Shown piece by piece: positions 50,637-59,962 of a stretch of DNA of 64,000 nucleotides (position 1 is its first letter; each line of letters opens with the position of its first letter). A program made the translations under genes and the position numbers. The stretch comes from Candidatus Kapaibacterium sp. GTDB lineage: Bacteria; Bacteroidota; Ignavibacteria; Kapaibacteriales; NICIL-2. The DNA lies in assembly GCA_025055755.1 (NCBI GenBank), contig JANWWF010000002.1, forward strand, positions 124,001-188,000, read 5' to 3'. The notes under the pieces are model-generated. The model saw only the letters and a program-made list of their open reading frames with translations, searched no databases and had not been told where the DNA came from.

Positions 50637-50644
50637 CAAACATA
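50637..50644 (-). promoter_or_regulatory. Candidate -7 box (TATGTTTG) upstream of the PASTA protein gene
   Basis: Minus strand TATGTTTG in the 42-bp divergent gap, about 28 nt before the PASTA gene start. Confidence 0.35.
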
Positions 50645-50651
50645 GCATCGA

Positions 50652-51812
50652 ATGTCCATGCCTGAAGCACAGCATTACTTCATCATAGCACTTGCTGCAA
50701 CAATCTTACTCTGCGGATTACTTGGCTGGGCAGTGTTCATCCTATGGACGAAAGGCATGCGATGGGAAAGATATGGCGCTGCAGGAGTGAGTATTGCTGG
50801 TATCGCAATTGTATGCTTATGGCTCCTTTTCTACAAGCAACTGCAACTGGAAGGTGCACGGCAATTTTGGATAATACTGTGGAGCTGCAGTGCGGCAGGG
50901 TTAGGGTGGCTTGGTATGCGAGCGCTGAGCCTCCAGTTATTTCCTCCGAATAGAACCTCTGCCGATGCTGGACGCCGAGCATTTATCGAGCAAGGTGTGG
51001 CTGCGGCAGCAGGAGTAGTACTTGCAGGGCAAGTTGCAGCGTATGATCCTGCCGATGTCGTCGTTGAGCATCATCAGGTAGAAATGCCCCATCTACCGCG
51101 AACCGCAGATGGAATTACTATTGCTGTTTTGAGCGATATCCATGCAGGACCATTCATTGAACCACGGCACGTTGAATACTATGTACAGCTGATTCGCCGC
51201 AGGCGACCTGATGTGATTCTCTTGCCAGGCGACTTTATCACATCGCATGCCGAAGAATTTGTGCCGTTTTATAAGGCAATTAGGCAGCTACAGGCGCCAT
51301 ATGGGGTTCTTGCGGTATTAGGAAACCATGATTATTTCAACAGCTCTGCACCCTTGCTCCGACAAATGCTGGAATCAAGTGGGGTGCAGGTGTTGGAGCA
51401 TGCCATGATCGAAATCGAAGGTGTTCAGTTTATCGGTATCAGCGATTACTATCGCCACATCGTGCACGACCGTGGAAAACACCAATCCCATCAATCACTT
51501 CTGCACCAATTATCATGTGCTAAATGCCCGGTTGTAATGGTGCATCGTCCGTTTGTCTTTGATGCGCTTGCGGAACTCCATCGGCAGGTTTTAGTCATTG
51601 CCGGGCATACGCATGGAGGACAAATTGTTGCATCCGTAGGGAGCAGCCGATGGGCAATAACTCAGCTTTTTTCACGATATACCAGTGGATGGTATGCCAG
51701 TGGTTCAGCACGAATGTACGTGACTCGTGGAGTAGGCACAATTGGTGTTCCACTTCGCATTGGCGCACCACCAGAGATTACCGTAATTACTTTGCGGAGA
51801 GCCTATGCTTGA
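50652..51812 (+). CDS. Membrane-associated metallophosphoesterase (YkuE-like)
   Basis: AVLSDIHAGPFIEPRHVEYYV; LPGDFITSHAEEF; VLGNHDYFN; VIAGHTHGGQI. Confidence 0.9.
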   Translation: MSMPEAQHYFIIALAATILLCGLLGWAVFILWTKGMRWERYGAAGVSIAGIAIVCLWLLFYKQLQLEGARQFWIILWSCSAAGLGWLGMRALSLQLFPPNRTSADAGRRAFIEQGVAAAAGVVLAGQVAAYDPADVVVEHHQVEMPHLPRTADGITIAVLSDIHAGPFIEPRHVEYYVQLIRRRRPDVILLPGDFITSHAEEFVPFYKAIRQLQAPYGVLAVLGNHDYFNSSAPLLRQMLESSGVQVLEHAMIEIEGVQFIGISDYYRHIVHDRGKHQSHQSLLHQLSCAKCPVVMVHRPFVFDALAELHRQVLVIAGHTHGGQIVASVGSSRWAITQLFSRYTSGWYASGSARMYVTRGVGTIGVPLRIGAPPEITVITLRRAYA

Positions 51813-52833
51813 GGATGAATTTCAGCAGTATGCTCTGTCAGCCCGGGCAATTGCACACGTTCTACAGAAAAGCCAGCGAATTATTCTTACTACTCATGTG
51901 CGGCCAGATGGAGACGCCATTGGTTCGCTCCTTGGGCTGGGCAATGCTTTGCGGAATATTGGTAAGCAACCGCGGTTGATTATCCCATCGAATGTTCCCG
52001 CCTTCCTACAGTTTCTACCGGGAAGTGAATCGATCGAGGTGTATAATTCGCTTGCACACGACAATGCTATTGCCACAGCTGATGTTATTGTTTTCCTCGA
52101 TTTCAATGCAGTGAACCGGCTTGATACGATGCGTCCAATTGTTTCCAGTTCGCGAGCCCAACGGGTATTAATTGACCATCACCTCGAACCCGAAGAAGGC
52201 TTTATTGCTATGCTTCATGACACGGAGGTTGCCTCCACCGCAGAGTTAACCTTTGCACTTATTCTCTTGGAATATCCTGCCGCCCTACAGTCAAACGTTG
52301 CAATTCCTCTCTACACCGGGGTGCTTACCGATACGGGGAGTTTCCGATTTCCTCGAGTGACTGCTCGAACGCATCGGATGGTGGCAGTTTTCCTGGAGCA
52401 TGGGGTACAACCACACTGTATCTACGAGGCAATCTATGACACAAACTCACCGGTGCGTCTCCGCCTTATGGGAGAGGTACTGCGAGGTCTTGAGATTGAG
52501 TGCGGTGGGCAATGCGCTATCCTCTCCTTGCGGCGCCAGCAAATTCTTGCATACGGGGCAACCGAGGATGATACGGAAGGATTTGTTCAATATACGCTCA
52601 CGATACCGGGGGTACAGGTTGGTGTTTTTCTCAGCGAAATGATGGCGCAAGATGCAGTAAAGGTTTCTCTCCGTTCAAAAGGTAATGTTAGTGTGCAGCG
52701 TATCGCTGAGCAATTTGGTGGAGGAGGGCATCTTAATGCAGCGGGCGTTACAATAGCCTCTATACCGCTTGATCGCGTCAAGAAAGAGATTGTAGCAGCA
52801 ATCGAGCAGCAGTTAAAGGGCAACTCGGAATAG
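51805..52833 (+). CDS. nrnA: DHH/DHHA1 phosphoesterase (NrnA-like nanoRNase/pAp phosphatase)
   Basis: ILTTHVRPDGDAIGSLLGLGNAL; LIDHHLEPEEGF; LYTGVLTDTGSFRF; FGGGGHLNAAGVTI. Confidence 0.92.
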   Translation: MLEDEFQQYALSARAIAHVLQKSQRIILTTHVRPDGDAIGSLLGLGNALRNIGKQPRLIIPSNVPAFLQFLPGSESIEVYNSLAHDNAIATADVIVFLDFNAVNRLDTMRPIVSSSRAQRVLIDHHLEPEEGFIAMLHDTEVASTAELTFALILLEYPAALQSNVAIPLYTGVLTDTGSFRFPRVTARTHRMVAVFLEHGVQPHCIYEAIYDTNSPVRLRLMGEVLRGLEIECGGQCAILSLRRQQILAYGATEDDTEGFVQYTLTIPGVQVGVFLSEMMAQDAVKVSLRSKGNVSVQRIAEQFGGGGHLNAAGVTIASIPLDRVKKEIVAAIEQQLKGNSE

Positions 52834-52846
52834 GACCTGTCGCCCT

Positions 52847-53629
52847 TCAATCAGCATGCTGACGAAGGATCGCGCTTCGTTCAGAGGGGGAAAGAAGCAT
52901 TGCAATTTGATAACGGGTCATAAGCGGTGACATTCCGCGTGCAATTGCGGTGGCTGCTTCGATATGAAGCAAGTCACGTTGCTGTTGGTTGAAGAGAACT
53001 TTCTCTAACCGCTGGGCAATTGGGAGCCAAAGAAAATTTGCTGTTATTAATCCCCACAAAGTTGCGCTGAATGCAAAACCAATCCGCTGCAGAAGAATCG
53101 CAGGACTGTCTCCTCCGTTGGCTAATGCGGATGCCAGTCCAATGACTGTTCCGATTAGCCCCATGGTCGGGGCATAGCCAGCAAGCCGTCGGTAATAAGA
53201 AATCACCTGCTGAGTACGCATATACTGCGCTTGTACCATCTTACGAGCAAGTCGTTCGATCGAGTCGGCATCTAATCCATCGGAACAGAGCTGTACAATT
53301 GCAGCAGCAGTTGCATCTGGGGCTGTCTTTTCCACTCCATTGAGTGCGAGGATACCATCTTTCCGCCACTGGAGGTTCACGTTGAACCACCATTCGACTA
53401 ATGGAGCAAACGCTTGAGGAGACCCCGCCAGCAGCCGGAGTGAACGAAGTGCATCCGTAATTGTCCCGAACTCAGTTCCTGCAGATGCTGCGATCCAGGA
53501 ACCGATAAGCACGATTGCGATTGCTTCATAATTCCATAGAAATGCAAATGTCCCCGTTGCGTGTACCGTTATACTAAGTACAAATGCAATGCCACCACCG
53601 AGCAAGAGAGGAGTGGACAGACGGGTCAT
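52847..53629 (-). CDS. motA: Flagellar motor stator protein MotA
   Basis: MotA/TolQ/ExbB family: AIVLIGSWIAASAG; RRLAGYAPTMGLIGTVIGLASALAN; last gene of the flg cluster. Confidence 0.85.
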   Translation of the reverse strand: MTRLSTPLLLGGGIAFVLSITVHATGTFAFLWNYEAIAIVLIGSWIAASAGTEFGTITDALRSLRLLAGSPQAFAPLVEWWFNVNLQWRKDGILALNGVEKTAPDATAAAIVQLCSDGLDADSIERLARKMVQAQYMRTQQVISYYRRLAGYAPTMGLIGTVIGLASALANGGDSPAILLQRIGFAFSATLWGLITANFLWLPIAQRLEKVLFNQQQRDLLHIEAATAIARGMSPLMTRYQIAMLLSPSERSAILRQHAD

Positions 53630-54621
53630 CGGAGGAAATCAATCAGCGAAATGTTGAGTAAGCGAGCACCGACTTTCAAACTGTATTCGTAGGCAAGCTG
53701 GTCCCGTTGAAGTTGAATGGTAGCTGCAGCAATGTCTGTGTCCTGGAGCCGGGAGAGAAATTCACGCTGTCGTGTTATGTCTTCAGTTAGTTGATCACGC
53801 TGTCGCGCCATCCGCTCAGTTCGTATTCCGAGCTCCGCCGTAGCATAATTGACTTGAGTTGCAGCGTCGGAAAGCTGTTTGACAAGGAATGCCACGTGAT
53901 CGAGTTGCTGTTGGCTTGGGAGTTGACCGTTTGTTCGTGGGCTTCCATCGGGGTTATAGGCAAATGTGTTGTACAGATCAACAAGCATGGAAAAAAGTGC
54001 TGTACCGCCGGCGCCGAAAATGCGGTCTGCTGTAATCGAGACTTGTTCAGTTGCACCATCTCCTGTTTGGATATAGCGCGGTTCATTGTTGCCTTTGAAA
54101 CGAACCTCTAAACCGGAAGGATTTGTCCCTGAGGGTGTCAACTGAACAAGCTCGAAGGGGAGACTGGTTGTCTCTGGTGATGTCGGGATAAGGACAGATG
54201 CTGTATTCCTTGTTCCTGCCAATACATAGATGTCCCCGTGGGTTGCATTTGCTGCATCAATTAATGCACGAATTCCGCTGAGGATGTGTTGAGCAAATAC
54301 CGACCACTTATCATGATTTGCCAGGTTCAGCGCATCAATCCCCAGCGTGCGAAGCGAATCGAGGCTTGTGCTTATCTGCGATAGAGCATTTTCAACTGTT
54401 GTTTGTTCGGCAAGAGCGCCATCAAGTGTTGTTGCATATCGCTGCATACGTGCAATAGTACTTCGATAGGAGACAATAGCGGATACATCCGTTGGCGCAT
54501 CAGAAAGCTGAAGTAAACGTTGCCCTGTGGCAATTCGTGTTTGCTGTTGCGCTTGTCGCGCTGTAAGGTTGGTCAGGGTTGATTGTAGCTTGGAGCTGAG
54601 AGTATCAAGTGTTACACGCAT
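53626..54621 (-). CDS. flgL: Flagellar hook-associated protein 3
   Basis: MRVTLDTLSSKLQSTLTNLTARQAQQQTRIATGQRLLQLSDAPTDVSAIVSYRSTIARMQRY; follows flgK. Confidence 0.92.
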   Translation of the reverse strand: MRVTLDTLSSKLQSTLTNLTARQAQQQTRIATGQRLLQLSDAPTDVSAIVSYRSTIARMQRYATTLDGALAEQTTVENALSQISTSLDSLRTLGIDALNLANHDKWSVFAQHILSGIRALIDAANATHGDIYVLAGTRNTASVLIPTSPETTSLPFELVQLTPSGTNPSGLEVRFKGNNEPRYIQTGDGATEQVSITADRIFGAGGTALFSMLVDLYNTFAYNPDGSPRTNGQLPSQQQLDHVAFLVKQLSDAATQVNYATAELGIRTERMARQRDQLTEDITRQREFLSRLQDTDIAAATIQLQRDQLAYEYSLKVGARLLNISLIDFLR

Positions 54622-54633
54622 ACGTCTTCCGGA

Positions 54634-56073
54634 TTATCGTCCAAGGTTGACTAAGGTGGCGAGCATTTCCGAAGTTGCAGTAACTATACGAGCGGCAGCT
54701 TCAAATGATCGCTGGTACACGATCAGATTCGTCGCTTCTTCGTCGAGATTGACGCCACTTAGGGAAGAACGTTCAGTGGTTACCTGCTCGACCATGGTTT
54801 TGGTTGCGGTCAGTCGGTCGTTAGTTGCAGCGTGAAGATGTGCTAAACGGCTCGTCAAAATGCCGTAATATCCCTCTGGTGTCGTACCATCGAGAAATGT
54901 GCTATCGGTTGCCAGTGCAGCAATAGCAGCGATGACAGCATTATTACCAGGAGCATTTGGTACTCCACTGGTAGGGATTGTGGCCGGGTCGCTTGTAAGC
55001 AGAGGATTGATACTCAACGTAACTGCAGTGATAGGACCTGGGGAGGATGAGATGAAAATTTCCCGTCCTGGTGGCACTGGTCCGCTGTCACTTAGTCCAA
55101 AACCTGTTATAGCAAGGCGATTGACACGTTCAGCAAATGTCGCCGCAAATCGATCGAGCTCACGTGCAATGGAAAAGTCGCCACTGGTTGATTGGGGGTT
55201 GAGTGTTTCGTTATAGTGTTTCGTAAGCGAGGCAAGTTCACCATTCTGTGGGATAAAGGTGCCGACCGTTGTTCCATCGGGCTTTTGTACTATGAACTTT
55301 AATGTCGTAGCGCCTGTTGTGCCGTCAAGTTGTTTCTGCACCTGCAGGGAGAGCGCTGCATTCGATGTTACAAGCATCATCCCCCCACTTGTTACACTAA
55401 TGCTACCTGTTGCATCGCGGGTGATGCTTATGTCTATGTAGCGTGACAGTTCATCGAGCAGCGCAGCTTGTTGATCAAGTAAAGACGCTGCAGGCTGTCC
55501 AGAGGCGTCAATAGTAGCGTGGATGTTGGCATTGGATTTAGCTATAGCATCCAGCAGAAAGTTGACTCGTTCAACAGAAGTGGTAGCCTGCTCAAAGGTT
55601 GTGTTCCGTAATTGCTCGATACCTCTTGCTGTTGAATTGAATTGTGCTGCAAGTTCGGATGCCCGGGCAGCAAAGAGCCGCCGTGTTGCAATATTCGATG
55701 GCTGGGCACTAAGCTGTGCCGCGGCGTCGAAGAAACGTTGGAGGGCTGTTTGGAGTGTTTGCTCCCCAGGTTCGCCAAGTATTTGCTCGATTCGCTGGAG
55801 AATTGTAGCATCTTGCTGGTAATAGTTCTGCGAGGAAGTGTAGTTACGAAGATCTCGCTCGATGAGATGGTCGCGGAATTGTCGTATGCTGCTGGTTAGA
55901 ACGCCCATTCCTACCATCATTCCTCCGACAGGAATTGATTCCCCAGGACGGAGAACCACCTGCTGCCGCGCATAGCTTGGTGTATTGACATTAGCGATGT
56001 TGTTTGAGGTAACATCTAACCCTCGCTGGCTTGCCAGCAATGCACGCTTGCCTATTTCAAGAGCACGGATCAT
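54634..56073 (-). CDS. flgK: Flagellar hook-associated protein 1
   Basis: MIRALEIGKRALLASQRGLDVTSNNIANVNTPSYARQQVVL; C-terminal SGVNLDEEATNLIVYQRSFEAAARIVTATSEMLATLVNLG. Confidence 0.96.
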   Translation of the reverse strand: MIRALEIGKRALLASQRGLDVTSNNIANVNTPSYARQQVVLRPGESIPVGGMMVGMGVLTSSIRQFRDHLIERDLRNYTSSQNYYQQDATILQRIEQILGEPGEQTLQTALQRFFDAAAQLSAQPSNIATRRLFAARASELAAQFNSTARGIEQLRNTTFEQATTSVERVNFLLDAIAKSNANIHATIDASGQPAASLLDQQAALLDELSRYIDISITRDATGSISVTSGGMMLVTSNAALSLQVQKQLDGTTGATTLKFIVQKPDGTTVGTFIPQNGELASLTKHYNETLNPQSTSGDFSIARELDRFAATFAERVNRLAITGFGLSDSGPVPPGREIFISSSPGPITAVTLSINPLLTSDPATIPTSGVPNAPGNNAVIAAIAALATDSTFLDGTTPEGYYGILTSRLAHLHAATNDRLTATKTMVEQVTTERSSLSGVNLDEEATNLIVYQRSFEAAARIVTATSEMLATLVNLGR

Positions 56074-56085
56074 GGTTGGCTTCCC

Positions 56086-56547
56086 TTAGAGTGCAGCATC
56101 AACTGCGTGAAGATTACGCTGACGGACGTAGTTCAGCGTTGCTTGAATGCTATTGCGCCCGCGGAGAGCAAGCATGCGATTGATACTATTGGTGCGCTGT
56201 AATTCTGTTGTGAGGGTGCTCAGTCTGGTTCGAATGTCGTCAACTATTACACGCTCGTGGTGAGGAAGGTATGCATATAGGGCTGTAAGGGACATTGTTG
56301 ACACCTGCTCAATCGGGCGACTGAGTGCTTGGGCAAGTAGTAAGCAGCGCTGCTTCTCAAGCTGTTCGAGATGATTGAGGAGGGCTTCTTGTTTCCGTAC
56401 TTGTTGCTCGATAGCCTCAGTGTCAAAGCGCACGAGCTGTTCCTGCAGCAACTGACTGATTGAAAGTAATGCAGCTGTAGTATCCGTTTCTTGACGAAGG
56501 ATACCAATTAGCGCACTCCTTTGTTCTGCAGTCCAGGGGCAATCCAT
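56086..56547 (-). CDS. flgN: FlgN-like flagellar export chaperone
   Basis: Small helical protein directly upstream of flgK, between flgJ and flgK; C-terminal GRNSIQATLNYVRQ. Confidence 0.65.
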   Translation of the reverse strand: MDCPWTAEQRSALIGILRQETDTTAALLSISQLLQEQLVRFDTEAIEQQVRKQEALLNHLEQLEKQRCLLLAQALSRPIEQVSTMSLTALYAYLPHHERVIVDDIRTRLSTLTTELQRTNSINRMLALRGRNSIQATLNYVRQRNLHAVDAAL

Positions 56548-56605
56548 TGCTCTTTACTCTATGATAGAACCTCCGCTTTCATATATCGGCTGAACAGGGG
56601 GGAAA

Positions 56606-57481
56606 CTAAAGCATCTCATCTTGGCGGAATAACGCAGCGTATTGTTGGACACGGTGGATATACTGGTGGGTTTCCCGATAAGGCGGAATGCCTCTATACT
56701 GCTGCACAGCGCCTGGACCTGCGTTATAGGCTGCTAACGCCAGTGGAATAGAGCCGAAACGGTCGAGCATCATCCGAAGGTAACGTGTGCCAGCAAGGAT
56801 ATTTTCCTCTGGGTCGAAGATGTTGCGAACACCAAGTTCTTGGGCAGTAGCATCCATCAGCTGCATCAATCCCTTCGCTCCAGCTGGTGAGATAGCATTG
56901 GTAACTCCGCCTGACTCCGTTGCGATGACTGCCTTGATAAGCCAAGGGGGGATATCATACATACGTGCAGCACGCTCGATGATGTCCTGCACTTGCTCAA
57001 GGCGTATGTTAAGACGACCTTGGGGTGGGCTCTGGCCTCTCTCTCCTGAACTTGTGTTATCTGCAGCTTGTGGAGCAGAGTGCGGCAAAGAAGTTACAGT
57101 GGAGGGATGACGGGTAATGATGGGCAACTGATCACTCCCTGTTAAGTAGCGATACACCATTTGCGCAATTCCAATACCACGTCCAGTATGGGCAAGTTGT
57201 TGAGCAAGCTCGATGCCAGCGAGCGTGTCGAGAACTTCGCCACCGAAGGTAGTGGAGTCCTCATTCTCGAGACTATCAAGCATTGCATGACGCATCGTTT
57301 TGTAGAGTTCATGGATGAAGAGTGCCTCAAATCCCCGTGCAGCTTTTGCTGCATATTCAGGGGAAGCCGTCTCTCCAACATGTTGGAGATGCTCGAGCTG
57401 AGCCAGGGGTTTGTGAGAGAGACTTGTCTGGATTGTTATGCGGGCATGGTCAAATTGTTCGGTTACAGGGGAAATGTCCAT
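56606..57481 (-). CDS. flgJ: FlgJ rod-binding domain fused to a soluble lytic transglycosylase domain
   Basis: N-terminal AARGFEALFIHELYKTMRHAML...TFGGEVLDTLAGIELAQQLAHTGRGIGIAQMVY; C-terminal PPWLIKAVIATESGGVTNAISPAGAKGLMQLMDATAQELGV...LALAAYNAGPGAVQQY. Confidence 0.92.
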   Translation of the reverse strand: MDISPVTEQFDHARITIQTSLSHKPLAQLEHLQHVGETASPEYAAKAARGFEALFIHELYKTMRHAMLDSLENEDSTTFGGEVLDTLAGIELAQQLAHTGRGIGIAQMVYRYLTGSDQLPIITRHPSTVTSLPHSAPQAADNTSSGERGQSPPQGRLNIRLEQVQDIIERAARMYDIPPWLIKAVIATESGGVTNAISPAGAKGLMQLMDATAQELGVRNIFDPEENILAGTRYLRMMLDRFGSIPLALAAYNAGPGAVQQYRGIPPYRETHQYIHRVQQYAALFRQDEML

Positions 57482-57483
57482 AG

Positions 57484-58596
57484 CTATTGGATAACAAGTT
57501 CTGCTTGGAGTGCACCAGCTTGCTTCAGTGCTTGGAAGATTGCCACTAAATCTCGTGGGGAAACCTTCAAGAGATTGAGTGCGTTGGCTAAATCCTGGAC
57601 TGTTGTTGTAGCGGGGAGAGCAACCGCAGGATTGCTCTGTTCTTGTGTGCGGATGAAGGCATTGGAAACGCGGGCAGTAGTGCCAATCGTAAATGGTGCA
57701 GGCTGGATAGCGGTGTTGATTTGTTGAATTTCAATTTCCAATCCTCCATGAGCGACGACAGCAGGAAGGAGGCGGACATTTCCACCAACGACAACAGTAC
57801 CTGTTCGCTCATTGATGACCACTTTGCCGGCGACATCGACCGATACTTCGGTAGATTCAATGCGGGCAATATATTCGATTGCTTGCGCGGCGGTTGTTCC
57901 AGCGGGGAAACGTACTATGACCGTGGCAGGATCAAGCGCCTGGGCAGTGTTAGCTAATCCCTCTAATGCATTGATTGCAGCGGCAATACGCACAGCGGTT
58001 GTGTAATCAGGGTGATTGAGGAGAATGCGGATTTCTCCTGTGCTCAAACTTGTTCCCTCGACGTTCCGTTCAAGAAGTAAACCGCCGGGGACACGGGCGG
58101 TGTTTGTCAGGTTTTTTCCAGCTCGTGAACCAAGGGCAGTGATGTCATAACCGCCTACGCTTAGCGGTCCCTGTGCCATTCCAAAGACTGTTCCATCGCT
58201 GGCAACAAGCGGGGTCAAGACAAGGGTACCTCCCTGCAGCGATCGTGCATCCCCAATGCTGGAGACAGTAACATCTATCTTTGTCCCTGCTCGGGCAAAA
58301 GGGGGAATAGTTGCCGTTACCATGACCGCTGCAACATTCTGCGTCCGTTGGAAAAAAATATTTTGCTGGGGAGTTATCCCAAATCGTTTCAGCATATTGA
58401 GCACAGATTGAATCGTAAAGCTCGATCGAGGAGAGTCGCCAGTATTGTTCAATCCTGTTACTAATCCGTAGCCGACAACTTGGAGCCCACCGGCACCTTC
58501 CACTGTAGCAATGTCCTTTATGCGATCGCCCAAGGCAAGGTATGAGCATACACCAGTCATGCACAAAATCTGTGTCAGTGTCTTCAGCATTTTCAT
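57484..58596 (-). CDS. flgI: Flagellar P-ring protein
   Basis: DRIKDIATVEGAGGLQVVGYGLVTGLNNTGDSPRSSFTIQSVLNMLKRFGI; INERTGTVVVGGNVRLLPAVVAHGGLEIEI. Confidence 0.97.
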   Translation of the reverse strand: MKMLKTLTQILCMTGVCSYLALGDRIKDIATVEGAGGLQVVGYGLVTGLNNTGDSPRSSFTIQSVLNMLKRFGITPQQNIFFQRTQNVAAVMVTATIPPFARAGTKIDVTVSSIGDARSLQGGTLVLTPLVASDGTVFGMAQGPLSVGGYDITALGSRAGKNLTNTARVPGGLLLERNVEGTSLSTGEIRILLNHPDYTTAVRIAAAINALEGLANTAQALDPATVIVRFPAGTTAAQAIEYIARIESTEVSVDVAGKVVINERTGTVVVGGNVRLLPAVVAHGGLEIEIQQINTAIQPAPFTIGTTARVSNAFIRTQEQSNPAVALPATTTVQDLANALNLLKVSPRDLVAIFQALKQAGALQAELVIQ

Positions 58597-58603
58597 GGTA
58601 GCA

Positions 58604-59167
58604 TTAGAACAATAAGCGGATGAATCTGGTAAACAAACCTGGTTCTTGAGCTCGGGAAATCACACCTTCACCATTGTAGATGAGCACAAGGTCGGCAATT
58701 TGAAAGGAATACACGGTATTGTCGGGGCTAATATCAACAAAGCGTACATATCCACGAAGGGTAATAGTCTGAGTTTCGCCATTGATGGTGACCGACCGTG
58801 TACCTTCGATTTGCAAGGCATTGAGATTGCTGGCATCGACAATTCGTGCGGTAAGCTTTGCGCGTACTCGCTCCGAGCGATTTGTTGCTCCTCGTCCATT
58901 GAAGGTGTTCTGGGTACCGATGCCCACGCTGACATTCCCTTGATTGTTTCCGATTGTTCCGCTTGCTTGGGCACTTAATTCTGTTGATGTATTATTCTGC
59001 GTGGCTGCTTGATTGTCTGCCTGGGCATCTTCGACAATCAAGATGGTTACTACATCGCCTTTGCGAAATGCTTTGACGTCTGAATACAGCGATCGCGTTG
59101 CACTCTCGACAAATTGAGCGTGGCAGGTAATAGCAGAAATCGTGATGACGATGCTAAGATGCTTCAT
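58604..59167 (-). CDS. flgH: Flagellar L-ring protein
   Basis: SLYSDVKAFRKGDVVTILIVEDAQADNQAATQ; LTARIVDASNLNALQIEGTRSVTINGETQTITLRGYVRFVDISPDNTVYSFQIADLVLIYNGEGVI. Confidence 0.95.
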   Translation of the reverse strand: MKHLSIVITISAITCHAQFVESATRSLYSDVKAFRKGDVVTILIVEDAQADNQAATQNNTSTELSAQASGTIGNNQGNVSVGIGTQNTFNGRGATNRSERVRAKLTARIVDASNLNALQIEGTRSVTINGETQTITLRGYVRFVDISPDNTVYSFQIADLVLIYNGEGVISRAQEPGLFTRFIRLLF

Positions 59168-59955
59168 GGGGTGTGAAGGGAAGGTTGAAATCGATTCGGT
59201 GACAATTCAACCAAGACAGTTTTTTCATCGGTTGCGGTACCAACCAACACAGCACCCGTATCAGTGCGACGAACCTTGACTCCGCTTCCGACCTCCGCAT
59301 TCTGGAGGGCATGAGCCATTGCACGAATGATAATGCCATTGGAGCGGAGAACCAAGGTAACGGCTTGTCCCGCGCGAATCCTCCCATTGCTGCTCAGATA
59401 GGGGCGAAGTAAAGGTGCGCCCTGCATGACGCTCTGACGCAACTGACATCCGATTACCGAATCGGGAAGAAGGTCAATGTATTGAGTGACATCTCGACGC
59501 TCATAGCTCACATCCTCTGTTGTTAGAACCGTTCCCCGCTGAAGAAAACGTTTGGCTACCGGCACTGCTCTCCACGCAGTGATTTTGACAGGGATACGAA
59601 TACGCTTGAGTTCTATGCCGTTGGTGTGGAATGTGACCTCGACATTCACACGTCCTGCTAAGGGCTTATCGAGAGGAACTTCGCATTGAGCAATAACTTG
59701 TGGGTTGTCGAAACGGAGTTCTTCTATAGGTGTCAAGAAGGTGATCTGATCGTCTTTGCCGATAAGTTCGCGCAGGTAGGATTCAATTCCGCGCTGGATG
59801 GTAAGGGAAGAAAAACGTGCCCCTTGTTGCGTCTGTGCAACGGCGGAAAAAGACACGGTCCACATGGCAATACATCCGACGGCGACAATGTGCTGCCACC
59901 ATAGCCTTCTCAAGGCAAGTGAATGGAGTCGTCGTGGGTTAGCGTGCAGTGCCAT
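59164..59955 (-). CDS. flgA: Flagellar P-ring assembly chaperone FlgA
   Basis: SAF-type: FLQRGTVLTTEDVSYERRDVTQYIDLLPDSVIGCQLRQSVMQGAPLLRPYLSSNGRIRAGQAVTLVLRSNGIIIRAMAHALQNAEVGSGVKVRR. Confidence 0.93.
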   Translation of the reverse strand: MALHANPRRLHSLALRRLWWQHIVAVGCIAMWTVSFSAVAQTQQGARFSSLTIQRGIESYLRELIGKDDQITFLTPIEELRFDNPQVIAQCEVPLDKPLAGRVNVEVTFHTNGIELKRIRIPVKITAWRAVPVAKRFLQRGTVLTTEDVSYERRDVTQYIDLLPDSVIGCQLRQSVMQGAPLLRPYLSSNGRIRAGQAVTLVLRSNGIIIRAMAHALQNAEVGSGVKVRRTDTGAVLVGTATDEKTVLVELSPNRFQPSLHTP

Positions 59956-59962
59956 GACCTAA

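Noticed and set aside
56573-56580. GCCGATAT as a sigma-28 -10 element for flgN-flgK-flgL
   Set aside because: The expected TAAA at the -35 position is missing (TTAG), and GCCGATA(A) recurs by chance within coding sequence elsewhere in the window.
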